DNA of 64,000 nt from Bordetella petrii. GTDB lineage: Bacteria; Pseudomonadota; Gammaproteobacteria; Burkholderiales; Burkholderiaceae_B. The translations under genes were made by a program, and so were the position numbers. The notes under the pieces are model-generated. The model was not told where the DNA came from and did no database searches. It saw only the letters and a program-made list of their open reading frames with translations. Positions 33,411-42,365 of this stretch are shown here, piece after piece. The first letter of the stretch is position 1; every line of letters starts with the position of its first letter. The stretch lies in contig NZ_JAJMLX010000001.1 in the NCBI RefSeq assembly GCF_020991325.1, positions 1 through 64,000 of the forward strand. Reading direction: 5' to 3'.

Positions 33411-34028
33411 ATGAAACCCATCAAATGGATAAGTACCCTGCCGCGGCGCGCATGGGCCCTGGCATTCAGCGGGCTGGGCCTGGCATTCGCGGCGGGCGTG
33501 GTGTTCTGGGGCGGCTTCAACACGGTAATGGAATGGACCAACACTGAAGCCTTCTGCATCTCGTGCCATGAAATGAAGCAGAACGTCTACCAGGAATACC
33601 GCAATACGGTGCACTACTCGAACCGCACAGGGGTACGCGCCGTATGCTCTGACTGCCACGTACCCAAAGAATGGGGGCCCAAGATGCTGCGCAAGCTGTA
33701 TGCGTCCAACGAGCTGCTGCATCACTTCCTGGGCACCATCGATACCCCCGAAAAATTCGAGGCAAAGCGTGCCACGCTGGCACAGAACGAATGGCGCCGC
33801 ATGAAAGCCAACAACTCGCAGGAATGCCGCAACTGCCACGACTACAGCTACTTCGACTACACCGGCCAAGGCGCCCGGTCTGCCCGCATGCACCAGCAAG
33901 GGCTGGAATCCGGCCAAACCTGCATCGACTGCCACAAAGGCGTGGCGCACAGCCTGCCGGCCATCGAGCAATCAATCGGCCAGCCCAAGCCCGGCGGTGT
34001 TCCCGCCCAGGCGCTGCACCCCCGGTAA
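33411..34028 (+). CDS. napC: NapC, tetraheme quinol dehydrogenase
   Basis: NapC is a membrane-anchored cytochrome that oxidises quinol and reduces NapB. The 205 residues have one N-terminal helix (about 15-33) and four heme motifs: CISCH (49-53), CSDCH, CRNCH and CIDCH. It is a paralogue of nirT in this window, with the same FWGGFNT and NRTGVRA segments. It is the last nap gene and converges on the ZIP transporter. Confidence 0.95.
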   Translation: MKPIKWISTLPRRAWALAFSGLGLAFAAGVVFWGGFNTVMEWTNTEAFCISCHEMKQNVYQEYRNTVHYSNRTGVRAVCSDCHVPKEWGPKMLRKLYASNELLHHFLGTIDTPEKFEAKRATLAQNEWRRMKANNSQECRNCHDYSYFDYTGQGARSARMHQQGLESGQTCIDCHKGVAHSLPAIEQSIGQPKPGGVPAQALHPR

Positions 34029-34040
34029 CCCCCCCCGTGA

Positions 34041-34934
34041 TCAGCCCAGCGCGGTATCCAGCAGCATCATCAGGACAAAACCTATCATCAAGCCGCAGGT
34101 GGCAAATACTTCATGCCCCTTGCGGTGCGATTCAGGAATGATCTCGTGGCTGATCACGAACAGCATGGCACCTGCCGCGAAGCCCAGGCCCCAGGGCAAC
34201 AACGCTACCGACCACCCCACGACCAGTGCGCCCACGACGGCGCCCAGGGGTTCGACCAGGCCTGACAACATGCCCAGCGCCACCGCGAAGCTGCGGCGGT
34301 AGCCCGCGCCCAGCAAAGCCAGCGCCACTACCAGGCCTTCGGGCACGTCCTGGATGGCGATACCGGTGGCCAGCGCGCTACCGCGCATGGGGTCCGTGCC
34401 GACATAGCCCACGCCGATGGCCAACCCCTCGGGCAGGTTATGCAGCGCAATCGCAAACACGAACAGCCAAGTTCGGCGCAAGCGGCTGGCCTCGGGGCCC
34501 TCTTTACCCTTGATGAAATGCTCGTGCGGCAGCACGCGATCCATCATCAACAGCACCGCGGCCCCCAGCAACAAGGCGCCGCCCACGATCAGGCCCGCCC
34601 CCCAGGGGCCGTGGCCCAGGTCTTCGGCTGCCGCGATGCCTGGCGCCACCAGCGAGAACGCGCAAGCCGCCAGCATGACGCCGGCCCCGAAGCCGAACAT
34701 GGTGTCCTGGGTTTTCTGGGACAAGGTCTGCGAGAACATCACCGGCACGGTGCCTAGGGCGGTGGCGGCGGCGGCCATCATGCCGCCGGCCAGCGCGTCG
34801 GCCACATGCGGCGCGCGCGGCACCAGGAACGACCACAGGGCATGCGCCCCCAGGCAGGCCACCAGCAAGGCCAGCGTCCAGACGCTGATGCTGGTGAGCT
34901 GCGGACGGACGCGATGTCGGCTGAAAGTGTTCAT
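34041..34934 (-). CDS. ZIP-family metal transporter
   Basis: The 297-residue membrane protein has about eight helices and the ZIP metal path in two helices: HNLPEGLAIGVG and QDVPEGLVVALALL. The FGFGAGVMLAACAFSLVAP stretch is also conserved in the ZupT-like group. It imports divalent metals such as zinc, iron or manganese. It follows sodA by 34 bases on the same strand, so manganese or iron supply for the dismutase is a reasonable idea, but substrate cannot be read from sequence. Confidence 0.85.
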   Translation of the reverse strand: MNTFSRHRVRPQLTSISVWTLALLVACLGAHALWSFLVPRAPHVADALAGGMMAAAATALGTVPVMFSQTLSQKTQDTMFGFGAGVMLAACAFSLVAPGIAAAEDLGHGPWGAGLIVGGALLLGAAVLLMMDRVLPHEHFIKGKEGPEASRLRRTWLFVFAIALHNLPEGLAIGVGYVGTDPMRGSALATGIAIQDVPEGLVVALALLGAGYRRSFAVALGMLSGLVEPLGAVVGALVVGWSVALLPWGLGFAAGAMLFVISHEIIPESHRKGHEVFATCGLMIGFVLMMLLDTALG

Positions 34935-34968
34935 ACCGGCCTTGTGCAGTGAGTGCCGCGCCTACGGG

Positions 34969-35583
34969 TCAGGCCAGGGCGGCTTCGTAGCGGCGCGCCA
35001 CTTCGGCCCAGTCGATCACATTGAAAAATGCGCCGATGTATTCGGGGCGGCGGTTCTGGTACTTCAGATAATACGCGTGTTCCCACACGTCCAGCCCCAG
35101 GACGGGAGTATTGCCGTCCATCAGCGGGCTGTCCTGGTTGGCGGAGCTTTCCACCTTCAGCTTGCCTTGCGGGGTCACACTCAGCCAGGCCCAGCCGCTG
35201 CCAAAGCGCGTCAGCGCAGCCTTGGTAAAGGCTTCGCGAAAAGCTTCCATGCCGCCCAGTTCGGCGTCAATGGCGGCCGCCAGGCGGCCTTCGGGCTGGC
35301 CACCGCCCTTGGGCGACATCACGGTCCAGAACAGGCTGTGGTTGGCGTGGCCGCCGCCATTGTTGCGCACCGGCCCACGCACCGATTCCGGCAAGGTGTC
35401 GATGCGAGCCACCAGCGCTTCCACCGGCTCGTCCGAAGGCAGGCCGGCACCTTCCAGCGCGGCATTCAGGTTGTTGATGTATGTCTGGTGATGCTTGGTG
35501 TAGTGGATTTCCATCGTCTGCGCATCGATGTGCGGCTCCAGCGCGTCGTAGGCATAAGGCAGATCGGGCAAGGTATAGGGCAT
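34969..35583 (-). CDS. sodA: Superoxide dismutase, Mn-type (SodA/SodM)
   Basis: The enzyme removes superoxide in the cytoplasm. The 204 residues have the metal ligands His27, His82, Asp165 and His169. [17 protein letters not shown] and the ANQDSPLM segment are Mn-type rather than Fe-type signatures. I chose the ATG at 35,583 ([13 protein letters not shown]) with AGGAG upstream; the open frame beyond it overlaps orfX. It sits in a Fur-box-preceded group (orfX-sodA-ZIP), fitting induction of a manganese enzyme when iron is short. Confidence 0.93.
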   Translation of the reverse strand: MPYTLPDLPYAYDALEPHIDAQTMEIHYTKHHQTYINNLNAALEGAGLPSDEPVEALVARIDTLPESVRGPVRNNGGGHANHSLFWTVMSPKGGGQPEGRLAAAIDAELGGMEAFREAFTKAALTRFGSGWAWLSVTPQGKLKVESSANQDSPLMDGNTPVLGLDVWEHAYYLKYQNRRPEYIGAFFNVIDWAEVARRYEAALA

Positions 35584-35642
35584 GCGACTCTCCTGGTTCT
35601 GGCGCTCCGGCGGGAGCGATTCAAGGGATATAAGGGCGGCGG

Positions 35643-36119
35643 TCAATGCCACGGTTCGGTGCTGTCGTGCCATGGCAGCGCGGCCGCGCGGCGCGCGCGC
35701 TCATGGCCGGGATGGTGCCGCAGGAACTGCAGCAGCTCGGCATACGTGACACGACCGTGGCGCAATGCCGCATCGCGCCAGCGGGCATCTAGCGTGGCGT
35801 CGACCGCCATCTCATGCAGCAACTCATGTGCCTGGCATACATGCGCCCCGGCCAGGTCATCGCGCTGGCCGCGCCCGTGCAGTTCGGCCAGGTTATGGTG
35901 CGACACCACCAGCGCGGCCACGGCGGCGTCCGCATCGGTGGACCGCCCCGGCAGCGCATCCGCCAGGCTCAGCGCCACCCGGTACTGCGCAAGCGCCCCG
36001 TCTGCATCACCGCGCTCCAGCGCGCGATTACCGCGCAGCGTAGCCCGCTGCCACGCGCTCAGGCAGGGTTCGGTAACAGGCCGCAGCACGGCCGCGGAAC
36101 GGGATTGGATCTGGACCAT
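35643..36119 (-). CDS. OrfX-like protein with TPR-like region (fumC-orfX-sodA type)
   Basis: The 158-residue protein begins with a tetratricopeptide-like stretch ([31 protein letters not shown], shown here only in part as [18 protein letters not shown]), then a histidine-rich helical part and a conserved-looking [15 protein letters not shown]. The function is unknown. Its position before sodA and a ZIP gene recalls the orfX gene of the iron-regulated fumC-orfX-sodA operon of Pseudomonas aeruginosa. It is the first gene after the Fur box. Confidence 0.65.
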   Translation of the reverse strand: MVQIQSRSAAVLRPVTEPCLSAWQRATLRGNRALERGDADGALAQYRVALSLADALPGRSTDADAAVAALVVSHHNLAELHGRGQRDDLAGAHVCQAHELLHEMAVDATLDARWRDAALRHGRVTYAELLQFLRHHPGHERARRAAALPWHDSTEPWH

Positions 36120-36163
36120 CGTGCTTCCCCCGGGAAAGCATGGTGCTGCTCATTAAAGAGAAT

Positions 36164-36182
36164 TCAAATGATAGTCATTTTT
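36164..36182 (-). promoter_or_regulatory. Fur-box-like site upstream of orfX-sodA-ZIP
   Basis: The centre AAATGATAGTCATTT is an inverted repeat that matches the 19-base Fur consensus at 13 positions. It lies about 45 bases before the orfX start within an unusually AT-rich 40-base patch. It predicts iron-dependent repression of the group to its left. Confidence 0.7.
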
Positions 36183-36247
36183 ATTTGATATCACAAATAG
36201 CAGCGATCCAGGCTGGTCCCGCCCTTGTCTTTCGGCCGCGATATGCG

Positions 36248-37462
36248 CTATAGCGCGCGGCCGCAAGCCATGGCCGATGCCCAGGCCCACTGGAAGTTGT
36301 AGCCGCCCAGCCAGCCGGTGACATCCACCGCTTCGCCGATGAAATACAGCCCCGGCACCTGGCGCGCCTGCATGGATTTCTGGTCGAGCCCGCGCGTGTC
36401 GACTCCGCCGCGCATCACCTCGGCCTTCTTGTAGCCGGCCGTGCCGCTGGGAACCAGCGACCACTGATGAATGCCCTGGGCCAGGGCGCGCAAGGTCTTG
36501 TCCGGCGTATCCGCCAGACGCACGGTGGCCAGGCCGGCCTGGCCGCCCTGTTCGGCCGCCTCCAGCCATTGGTCGGCCAGCCGACGCGGCCACAGGCCGG
36601 CGAGCACAGTGTGCAGTTGCTGGCGGCTGCCCGGCTTGGCCGCGATCAGCTCGCCGGCCAGGTCGCGCCCCGCGGCCAGGTCGATCACGATGGGCTGGCC
36701 TGGCTGCCAATAGCTGGATATCTGCAGGATCGCCGGGCCCGACAGGCCGCGGTGCGTGAACAGGAGATCTTCCAGGAACTCGCCGCCGCTGCGGCCCGAA
36801 CCGGTGCGCAGCGACACTTCCAGCGCCACACCGGAAAGCTCGGCAAAGGGTCGCCACTGCGCGGCGTCGAAAGTCAGCGGCACCAGGGCGGGCCGGGGCT
36901 CGACCACTTTCAGGCCGAACTGCCGGGCGACTTTCAGGCCGAAGTCGGTGGCGCCCAACTGGGGAATGGCCATGCCCCCGGTGGCGATCACCAGCTTGGC
37001 GGCACGGATCTCGCCCTGGCTGGTGCGCAAGGCATAACCGGCATCGGCCGGGGCGATTTCGTCCACCTGGCAAGGCATGCGCCAATGGACGTTGCCGGCC
37101 TGGCATTCGGCGCGCAGCATCTCGATGATGGATTCGCTGCTGTCGTCGCAGAACAGCTGGCCGCGGTGTTTCTCGTGCCAGGCAATGCGATGGCTGCGCA
37201 CCAGGCCCAGGAAGTCCTGCGGCGTGTAGCCGGCCAGCGCCGAGCGGCAGAAATGCGGGTTCTCTGACAGGAAGTTGGCCGGGCCGGCACCGATATTGGT
37301 GAAGTTGCAGCGGCCGCCACCCGAAATGCGGATTTTCTCGGCCAGGCGCTTGGCGTGGTCGATCAGCACGACCTTCAGGCCACGTTGGCCGGCCACCGCG
37401 GCGCACATCATGCCGGCCGCGCCGGCGCCGACTACGGCGACGTCATAGGCGGGCAAAGTCAT
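36248..37462 (-). CDS. HI0933/YhiN-family FAD-dependent oxidoreductase
   Basis: The 404-residue flavoprotein has an N-terminal dinucleotide-binding motif (VAVVGAGAAGMMCA), the family signature KIRISGGGRCNFTN, and the C-terminal FAD segment GLYFIGEAVDVTGWLGGYNFQWA. Members of the HI0933 (BaiN-like) family are conserved but mostly uncharacterised; some reduce unsaturated bile-acid-type substrates. I chose the ATG at 37,462 (MTLPAYDVAVVG) over an in-frame start 54 bases earlier. It stands alone. Confidence 0.88.
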   Translation of the reverse strand: MTLPAYDVAVVGAGAAGMMCAAVAGQRGLKVVLIDHAKRLAEKIRISGGGRCNFTNIGAGPANFLSENPHFCRSALAGYTPQDFLGLVRSHRIAWHEKHRGQLFCDDSSESIIEMLRAECQAGNVHWRMPCQVDEIAPADAGYALRTSQGEIRAAKLVIATGGMAIPQLGATDFGLKVARQFGLKVVEPRPALVPLTFDAAQWRPFAELSGVALEVSLRTGSGRSGGEFLEDLLFTHRGLSGPAILQISSYWQPGQPIVIDLAAGRDLAGELIAAKPGSRQQLHTVLAGLWPRRLADQWLEAAEQGGQAGLATVRLADTPDKTLRALAQGIHQWSLVPSGTAGYKKAEVMRGGVDTRGLDQKSMQARQVPGLYFIGEAVDVTGWLGGYNFQWAWASAMACGRAL

Positions 37463-37566
37463 GGCGCGGGCACGGGTGCTGGCAAACAGGAAGAAACCGG
37501 CCGCACGGGCGTGCACCCGGGAGCGACGGGCGGGACAGGCGCGTAACGAAAAGGTGGGGACGGCGG

Positions 37567-37589
37567 CATAGCCCGCTATTTGACCAGAT
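37567..37589. repeat. 23-bp direct repeat, left copy, with fossil nitrilase tail
   Basis: This 23-base block is identical to 54,005-54,027 and in the same orientation. At the right copy it spans the last codons and stop of the nitrilase gene and the start codon of the IclR gene. Read on the minus strand here, it gives the same NLVK-stop ending, and a few codons upstream still resemble the nitrilase C-terminus (GRPARVGNLVK versus RRPDLYGDLVK). It therefore looks like a displaced gene end. The rest of 37,463-37,622 carries nothing else I can identify. Confidence 0.75.
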
Positions 37590-37622
37590 TGCCGACTCGG
37601 GCGGGACGCCCCCGGCCGCAGG

Positions 37623-38438
37623 CTAGGACTCCGGTTCCGCGGCAGCCCATTGGTAGAGCGGCGACTGCTTTTCCATGAAACGGGCCGCGGCCGCGCGATG
37701 GTATTCGGTCGAACGCGCGATGCCCTGGCCGGCGGCTTCCATGTCCAGCATGGTATTCATGTCGCTGTTCAGCGATGCGTTGAACAATCGCTTGGTCAGG
37801 CTCAGGGCGGCCAGGGGCAATTGACTCATGCTGGCCGCCAGCGACCGGGCTCGCTGATGGACGCGCGACTCGGGGTGGATCTCGAACACGATGCCCATGT
37901 CGCGTGCCTCTTCGGCGCCGAACTCGCGTGTCGAGAAAGCCAGTTCTTTTGCGCGCTGCAGGCCGACGATACGCGGCAGCGTATAGAACACGCCGCAATC
38001 TGGCACCGCCCCCAGCCGCAAGAACGACAAACAGAAACGCGCGCGCGGCGACGCCAGGACCAGGTCGGCCGTCAAGGCCAGGCCCACGCCCGCCCCGTAT
38101 GCCGGGCCATCCACGACGGCAATGACCGGGCGGTCCAGGTTGAGCAGGTCGGAAATCACCACCTGTAGATTCAGCATGCGGTCGCGCGCGGCATCGGCGG
38201 CGGTGTCCGCGGTCATGGTGCGAATATCGCCACCCGCGCAAAAGGCGCCACCCGCACCTTGTATGACCAGCACCTTGATATCGCGATCGCGGCGCACGGC
38301 GGCCACGATGTCACCGAGTTCCTCGCGCATGGCCTGGTCCAGCGCGTTGCGCTGGGCAGGCCGGTTCAGCGTCAACGTGGCGACGTGGTCGACGACTTCG
38401 TACTGCACGGCCCGGTAGGCCAGGCTGGCTTGCTGCAT
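37623..38438 (-). CDS. Enoyl-CoA hydratase/isomerase family protein
   Basis: The 271-residue crotonase-fold protein has the oxyanion-hole segments GAGGAFCAGGDIRTM and GPAYGAGVGLALTADL. It carries VPDCG where many hydratases have a catalytic glutamate, a feature of isomerase-like members such as PaaG. The ATG at 38,438 has AAGGAG upstream. It is the last gene of the minus-strand catabolic arm and could hydrate or isomerise an enoyl-CoA intermediate; the substrate is unknown. Confidence 0.85.
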   Translation of the reverse strand: MQQASLAYRAVQYEVVDHVATLTLNRPAQRNALDQAMREELGDIVAAVRRDRDIKVLVIQGAGGAFCAGGDIRTMTADTAADAARDRMLNLQVVISDLLNLDRPVIAVVDGPAYGAGVGLALTADLVLASPRARFCLSFLRLGAVPDCGVFYTLPRIVGLQRAKELAFSTREFGAEEARDMGIVFEIHPESRVHQRARSLAASMSQLPLAALSLTKRLFNASLNSDMNTMLDMEAAGQGIARSTEYHRAAAARFMEKQSPLYQWAAAEPES

Positions 38439-38469
38439 GTCTACTCCTTGTATATGGCATGGAGTGCCA

Positions 38470-39600
38470 TCAGGCAATGGTGCCCGTTTTCCTCAGGTTG
38501 GCAATGTCTTCGGCGGATCGTCCCAGCTCTTGCAGCAATGCGTCGGTGTGCTGGCCCGGCGGGGAAACCGGCCCCGGCGCGCCCTGCGTCCGGCTGAAAC
38601 GCGGCGCGGGCGCGGGATGCGTAATGCCGCCAGTCTCGACAAAGCCGTTCCTGGCCCGGTAGTGCGGATGGACGCGGGCCTCGTCGAAGTCGAGCACCGG
38701 CGCGAAGCAGGCGTCGGTGCCTTCGAGCAGGTCGCACCATTGATCGCGGGTTTTCATGGAAAACATCTGCTCGAGTTTGATCCGCAAGGCAGGCCACTGG
38801 GCGCGGTCCCATTGCTGTTGGAAATCGGGATCACGAATATCGCAGCGTTCCAGCAGCAAGGCATAGAATTGAGGTTCGATCGCGCCGATGGAAATGAACT
38901 TGCCGTCGGCGCATGCGTAGCATCCATAGAATGGCGCACCGCCGTCGAGCATGTTCGCCTGCCGGTGCGTGCTCCACTTCCCGCTGGCAAGCATTCCGTG
39001 ATAGGCCGTGGCCAAAGTGGAAACGCCGTCGCAAATCGCGGCGTCCACGATTTGGCCCTTGCCGCCTTGGCGGGCTTCGAGCAGCGCCGACACAATTCCC
39101 AGCGCCAGCATCATGCCGCCGCCGCCGATATCGCCAAGCAAATGCAGGGGCGGCGTCGGAGGCCGATCGGCATGGCCCATGGCGTGCAGGGCGCCCGTGA
39201 TGGCGATGTAGTTCAGGTCATGCCCCGCCGCATGCGCCAACGGCCCGGTCTGCCCCCATCCCGTCATACGCCCATACACCAGGCGAGGATTGCGTTTCAG
39301 GCATACCTCGGGCCCCAGCCCCAGCCTTTCCATGACGCCGGGGCGAAAACCCTCGATCAAGGCATCGGCCGAATCAGCCAGGTCAAGCACGATGTCGATG
39401 GCGCCGGGTTGCTTGATGTCCAGGGCGATCGAGCGACGCCCGCGGTCCACGATGGTGCCGCCGCCCCCGAGGAACCCCGCGGCCTTGCGGTCGACGCGGA
39501 TCACCTCGGCGCCCAGGTCCGCCAGCATCATGGCGCAGAACGGGCCCGGCCCGATTCCCGCCAGTTCCAGTATCCGCACGCCATTCAGTGGCCCTGGCAT
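38470..39600 (-). CDS. Alpha-methylacyl-CoA racemase (CoA-transferase family III fold)
   Basis: The racemase interconverts (2R)- and (2S)-2-methylacyl-CoA so that branched acids can enter beta-oxidation. The 376 residues have the fold of CaiB/BaiF proteins, but His127 (GHDLNY) and Asp157 (LLGDIGGGG) match the racemase catalytic pair (His126/Asp156 of the mycobacterial enzyme). This argues against a CoA transferase. The ATG at 39,600 gives the usual start ([13 protein letters not shown]). It is the strongest hint that the island handles methyl-branched acyl chains. Confidence 0.85.
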   Translation of the reverse strand: MPGPLNGVRILELAGIGPGPFCAMMLADLGAEVIRVDRKAAGFLGGGGTIVDRGRRSIALDIKQPGAIDIVLDLADSADALIEGFRPGVMERLGLGPEVCLKRNPRLVYGRMTGWGQTGPLAHAAGHDLNYIAITGALHAMGHADRPPTPPLHLLGDIGGGGMMLALGIVSALLEARQGGKGQIVDAAICDGVSTLATAYHGMLASGKWSTHRQANMLDGGAPFYGCYACADGKFISIGAIEPQFYALLLERCDIRDPDFQQQWDRAQWPALRIKLEQMFSMKTRDQWCDLLEGTDACFAPVLDFDEARVHPHYRARNGFVETGGITHPAPAPRFSRTQGAPGPVSPPGQHTDALLQELGRSAEDIANLRKTGTIA

Positions 39601-39625
39601 CTTTCCCCCTGGTATCCGGTTGCGA

Positions 39626-40363
39626 CTACGATTCGAAAAATTCGACGCGGGCCTTGAGCAGAATATCGACATTGGCGTCGAAGTTCTTTTCCATGCGCGA
39701 AGTGGGCCCAACCAGTGACATCGCGGTCAGCTGCCCCCCCACGAGCCCGGCAATGCCGATGGCGAACACGCCCTCGTTTCCTTCGTCTTTGGTGTAGAAG
39801 TATTTTTTCTCGCGCCCTTCCAGTATCTGCGCGCGCAGCAAGGCCTTGTCGACGATGCTCTTGGCCGTGACGGGCGTCATGGCCAGGCTGTCGATCAGGG
39901 CATCGCGCCGCTTGTCGTCCAGCGTGCCCAGCAGCGCCTTGCCCAGCGCCGAGGTGTGCACGTCCACCATCGTGCCGGGCTTGAGCACGTACCGAAGCGC
40001 GCGCGGGCTTTCCTGGCAGGCGAATATCTGCACGCGGTTTCCGTCCAGATGCGCACACATCGACGATTCGCCCGATTGCCGGCTAAGGATCTCCAATGCT
40101 TCGGAGGCGAAGATCTGCATGGGATCGGCCGCGGCGATGCCCTTGGCCACGTCCAGCAATCGCGCGGTAGGGTGGAAGAATCGAGTCTTGGGAGCCCGCA
40201 GCAGATAACCGGCCTGGCGCAGCGTATAAAGCAGGTCGGAACAGCTGCTGTCCGCCAACCCGAGCAAGCGGGCCATCTCCGAATTGCTCAATGGCCGACG
40301 CTCTCTTGCGTAGACCTCGAACACTTGAAGCACACGTTGCGCAGTCGGAAGAATCTGAGGCAT
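39626..40363 (-). CDS. IclR-family transcriptional regulator
   Basis: The 245-residue protein has an N-terminal winged helix-turn-helix ([30 protein letters not shown] region, about residues 6-60) and a C-terminal IclR effector domain ending in [21 protein letters not shown]. It is embedded in the minus-strand arm between the acyl-CoA dehydrogenase and the racemase. It is a candidate to bind the palindrome at 45,873 in the divergent promoter, sensing a CoA ester or free acid. Confidence 0.9.
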   Translation of the reverse strand: MPQILPTAQRVLQVFEVYARERRPLSNSEMARLLGLADSSCSDLLYTLRQAGYLLRAPKTRFFHPTARLLDVAKGIAAADPMQIFASEALEILSRQSGESSMCAHLDGNRVQIFACQESPRALRYVLKPGTMVDVHTSALGKALLGTLDDKRRDALIDSLAMTPVTAKSIVDKALLRAQILEGREKKYFYTKDEGNEGVFAIGIAGLVGGQLTAMSLVGPTSRMEKNFDANVDILLKARVEFFES

Positions 40364-40426
40364 AGAAATAAATGATTGGCGGTGAAATTCACAGTTTGAA
40401 TGGCAGCTTTCGCGAGCTGCCGCCGG

Positions 40427-41578
40427 CTACTTCAGGGCCGATACACCCAAGATTTCCTGTGCAATCAATAGCGACTGGATCTGGTTGGTGCCCTCGGCAA
40501 TACTCAGGTGCCGTGCGTCGCGATAATAACGCTCGACCGGGAACAAGGCCGTGTAGCCGGCCCCTCCGTGCACCTGCATGGATTGCTCTGCCACGCGCAG
40601 AACCGCGTCGGTCGCGTAGCGCTTTGCCATCGAGCACAACATCTGGCTGTCGGCGGCATCCTGATCGAGCGCGGCCGCGGCCCGGTAGCAGAGCAGCCGG
40701 GAGGTTTCCACGAGGGTCAGCATGTCCGCAATCATATGCTGCACCAACTGGAAACTGGCAATCGGCCGGCCGAACTGGACCCGCTCGCCGGCATAGCGCA
40801 CCGCGGCCTGGCAGGCCGCCTCGGCGATGCCCAGGGCCGAGAAAGCCACGACACAACGGCCGATATTCAAGTACTTCTTGGCCAGCGAGAAGCCGCCGCC
40901 TTCCTGGCCTATAAGATTGCCTCGGGGAATTTCCACTTCGTCGAATAACAGCTCACCCAGCGGGCAACTATGCATGCCCATCTTCGGAATCGAACTGGCG
41001 GAGAATCCCGGCATATTCCGCTCGAACAGCAGGCATGACACCTGCCGCTTGCCGGAATCGCCCGTCCTGACGAATACCACGCCCAGTTCGCACACCGGCC
41101 CGAGGCTGATGTAGAGCTTGCGTCCGCTGACTTTCCAGCCTTGCGGGTGGGCCACGGCGCGGGTTTCGATATTGGCGGCGTCCGACCCGATGTTGGGCTC
41201 GCTCAAGGCGAAACTGGCGATAGCCTCGCCGCTGAGGATGCGCGGCAGGTGCTTTTCCTTGAGCGCCGGCGATCCGCCGTCGGCAATCACCGAAGCGGCC
41301 AGATTGCTGGTGCTGACAATGCTGCGCAACGACGGCCACACCCGCGCCACTTCGGTGATCAGCATGCCGTAAGTGGTCATGGGCAGCGAGAATCCGCCGC
41401 TGTCCTCGGGCAGCAGCCCGCCCAGCAGGCCGAAATCCCGCATGGCACGGATGACATCGCCAGGCACCATGCGCGATTCGGCCTCGTGCGCATCGACAAG
41501 CGGAGCCACTTCGGCCCGCAAGTAGCGGCGCAAGGCATCCTGCAATTCGACCTGTTCCGCAGACAGCGAAAAATTCAT
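40427..41578 (-). CDS. Acyl-CoA dehydrogenase (MCAD-type active site)
   Basis: This FAD enzyme introduces the alpha-beta double bond into an acyl-CoA. The 383 residues show ASFALSEPNIGSDAANI (FAD-binding), the helical core GERVQFGRPIASFQ, and the C-terminal IAEGTNQIQ with catalytic Glu362 in the usual short/medium-chain position. I chose the ATG at 41,578 (MNFSLSAEQ) because longer starts run into the preceding gene. It differs from the second dehydrogenase in the plus arm, so the pathway may have two oxidation steps. Confidence 0.9.
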   Translation of the reverse strand: MNFSLSAEQVELQDALRRYLRAEVAPLVDAHEAESRMVPGDVIRAMRDFGLLGGLLPEDSGGFSLPMTTYGMLITEVARVWPSLRSIVSTSNLAASVIADGGSPALKEKHLPRILSGEAIASFALSEPNIGSDAANIETRAVAHPQGWKVSGRKLYISLGPVCELGVVFVRTGDSGKRQVSCLLFERNMPGFSASSIPKMGMHSCPLGELLFDEVEIPRGNLIGQEGGGFSLAKKYLNIGRCVVAFSALGIAEAACQAAVRYAGERVQFGRPIASFQLVQHMIADMLTLVETSRLLCYRAAAALDQDAADSQMLCSMAKRYATDAVLRVAEQSMQVHGGAGYTALFPVERYYRDARHLSIAEGTNQIQSLLIAQEILGVSALK

Positions 41579-41594
41579 GGGCCATTCCCGCGGA

Positions 41595-42365
41595 TTATTC
41601 ATTTTTTGCTTGCTCCGCATCCAGTACCAGTTTCCACATGTCGGGCGCTACCGGCGTGCCGGCCTCTTCGATGATATGCGCGATCAGGCCCGCCGTGCGG
41701 CCTACCAGCGCCAGGCCACGGGCTGCCTTGGGATCCAGCCCCATTTCAGCCGCGATGGCGCCCATTGCCCCGGCGCCATTGATCGGCAGGAACTTGCCGA
41801 ATTCGGCATGGTTGACCTGGGCAATGGCATCCAACAGCTTCCAATGCTTGCCGTAGTAGCCATTATCTTGCGACACGCCACGCAACGCCTCGACCCGCGG
41901 GTCGCCGTCGACGTGGATCGGATGCCCGACTCCGGCAATGCGCTTCTTCTGCGCCGCGTAGCGGGCCAGCAAGTCGCGCGCGCGTACCGCGAAAGCGTCC
42001 GCCGGGCTGTCATCGGCCAGGCCGCGGGCCTCGTCGGACAACATCTGCGCCACATTCTGCGTCACGCCCAGGTACCTGTCGCCCGCTCCCAGCAAGCCCG
42101 CCGCCACCGCGCCTTGCAGCGATTCCGGGGCGCCCAGGAAAGTCAGCCGCCCGGCCATCGAAATGGGAGTGAAGCCGTGGTCGCACGAGGTCACCAGGAT
42201 GACGTTCATCATGCGCTTGAAACGCGGCTCGGGATAACGGCCCAGGATGCAGAGGCACATCATGTCGACGAAGTCGGCGCCGGGAATAATGTCGGTTGAC
42301 AGATTCTTGCCCCGCACGAAGATGTCCTGCCTGGTGGCATAGCCAATTCTGGTGCGTATCGTCAT
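41595..42365 (-). CDS. Citryl-CoA lyase-like (citrate synthase fold) protein
   Basis: The 256-residue protein is a short citrate-synthase-fold enzyme of the citryl-CoA lyase group, related to the lyase domain of ATP-citrate lyase. It has histidines in CDHGFTPISM (His63) and GVGHPIH (His148, His151). NGAG (196-199) stands where canonical members have NVDG, so the usual catalytic aspartate is not obvious. It overlaps the ADP-forming ligase by four bases, suggesting the ligase makes a CoA thioester that this protein cleaves. Substrate unknown. Confidence 0.8.
   Translation of the reverse strand: MTIRTRIGYATRQDIFVRGKNLSTDIIPGADFVDMMCLCILGRYPEPRFKRMMNVILVTSCDHGFTPISMAGRLTFLGAPESLQGAVAAGLLGAGDRYLGVTQNVAQMLSDEARGLADDSPADAFAVRARDLLARYAAQKKRIAGVGHPIHVDGDPRVEALRGVSQDNGYYGKHWKLLDAIAQVNHAEFGKFLPINGAGAMGAIAAEMGLDPKAARGLALVGRTAGLIAHIIEEAGTPVAPDMWKLVLDAEQAKNE

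Noticed and set aside
37463-37566. Short open frame starting at the left 23-bp repeat, read on the minus strand
   Set aside because: It is only about 36 codons, proline-rich, out of frame with the flavoprotein gene and has no recognisable motif.
38470-39600. Annotation as CaiB/BaiF CoA transferase
   Set aside because: The residues at the active site (GHDLNY and LLGDIGGGG) are those of alpha-methylacyl-CoA racemase, so the fold name was not used as the function.
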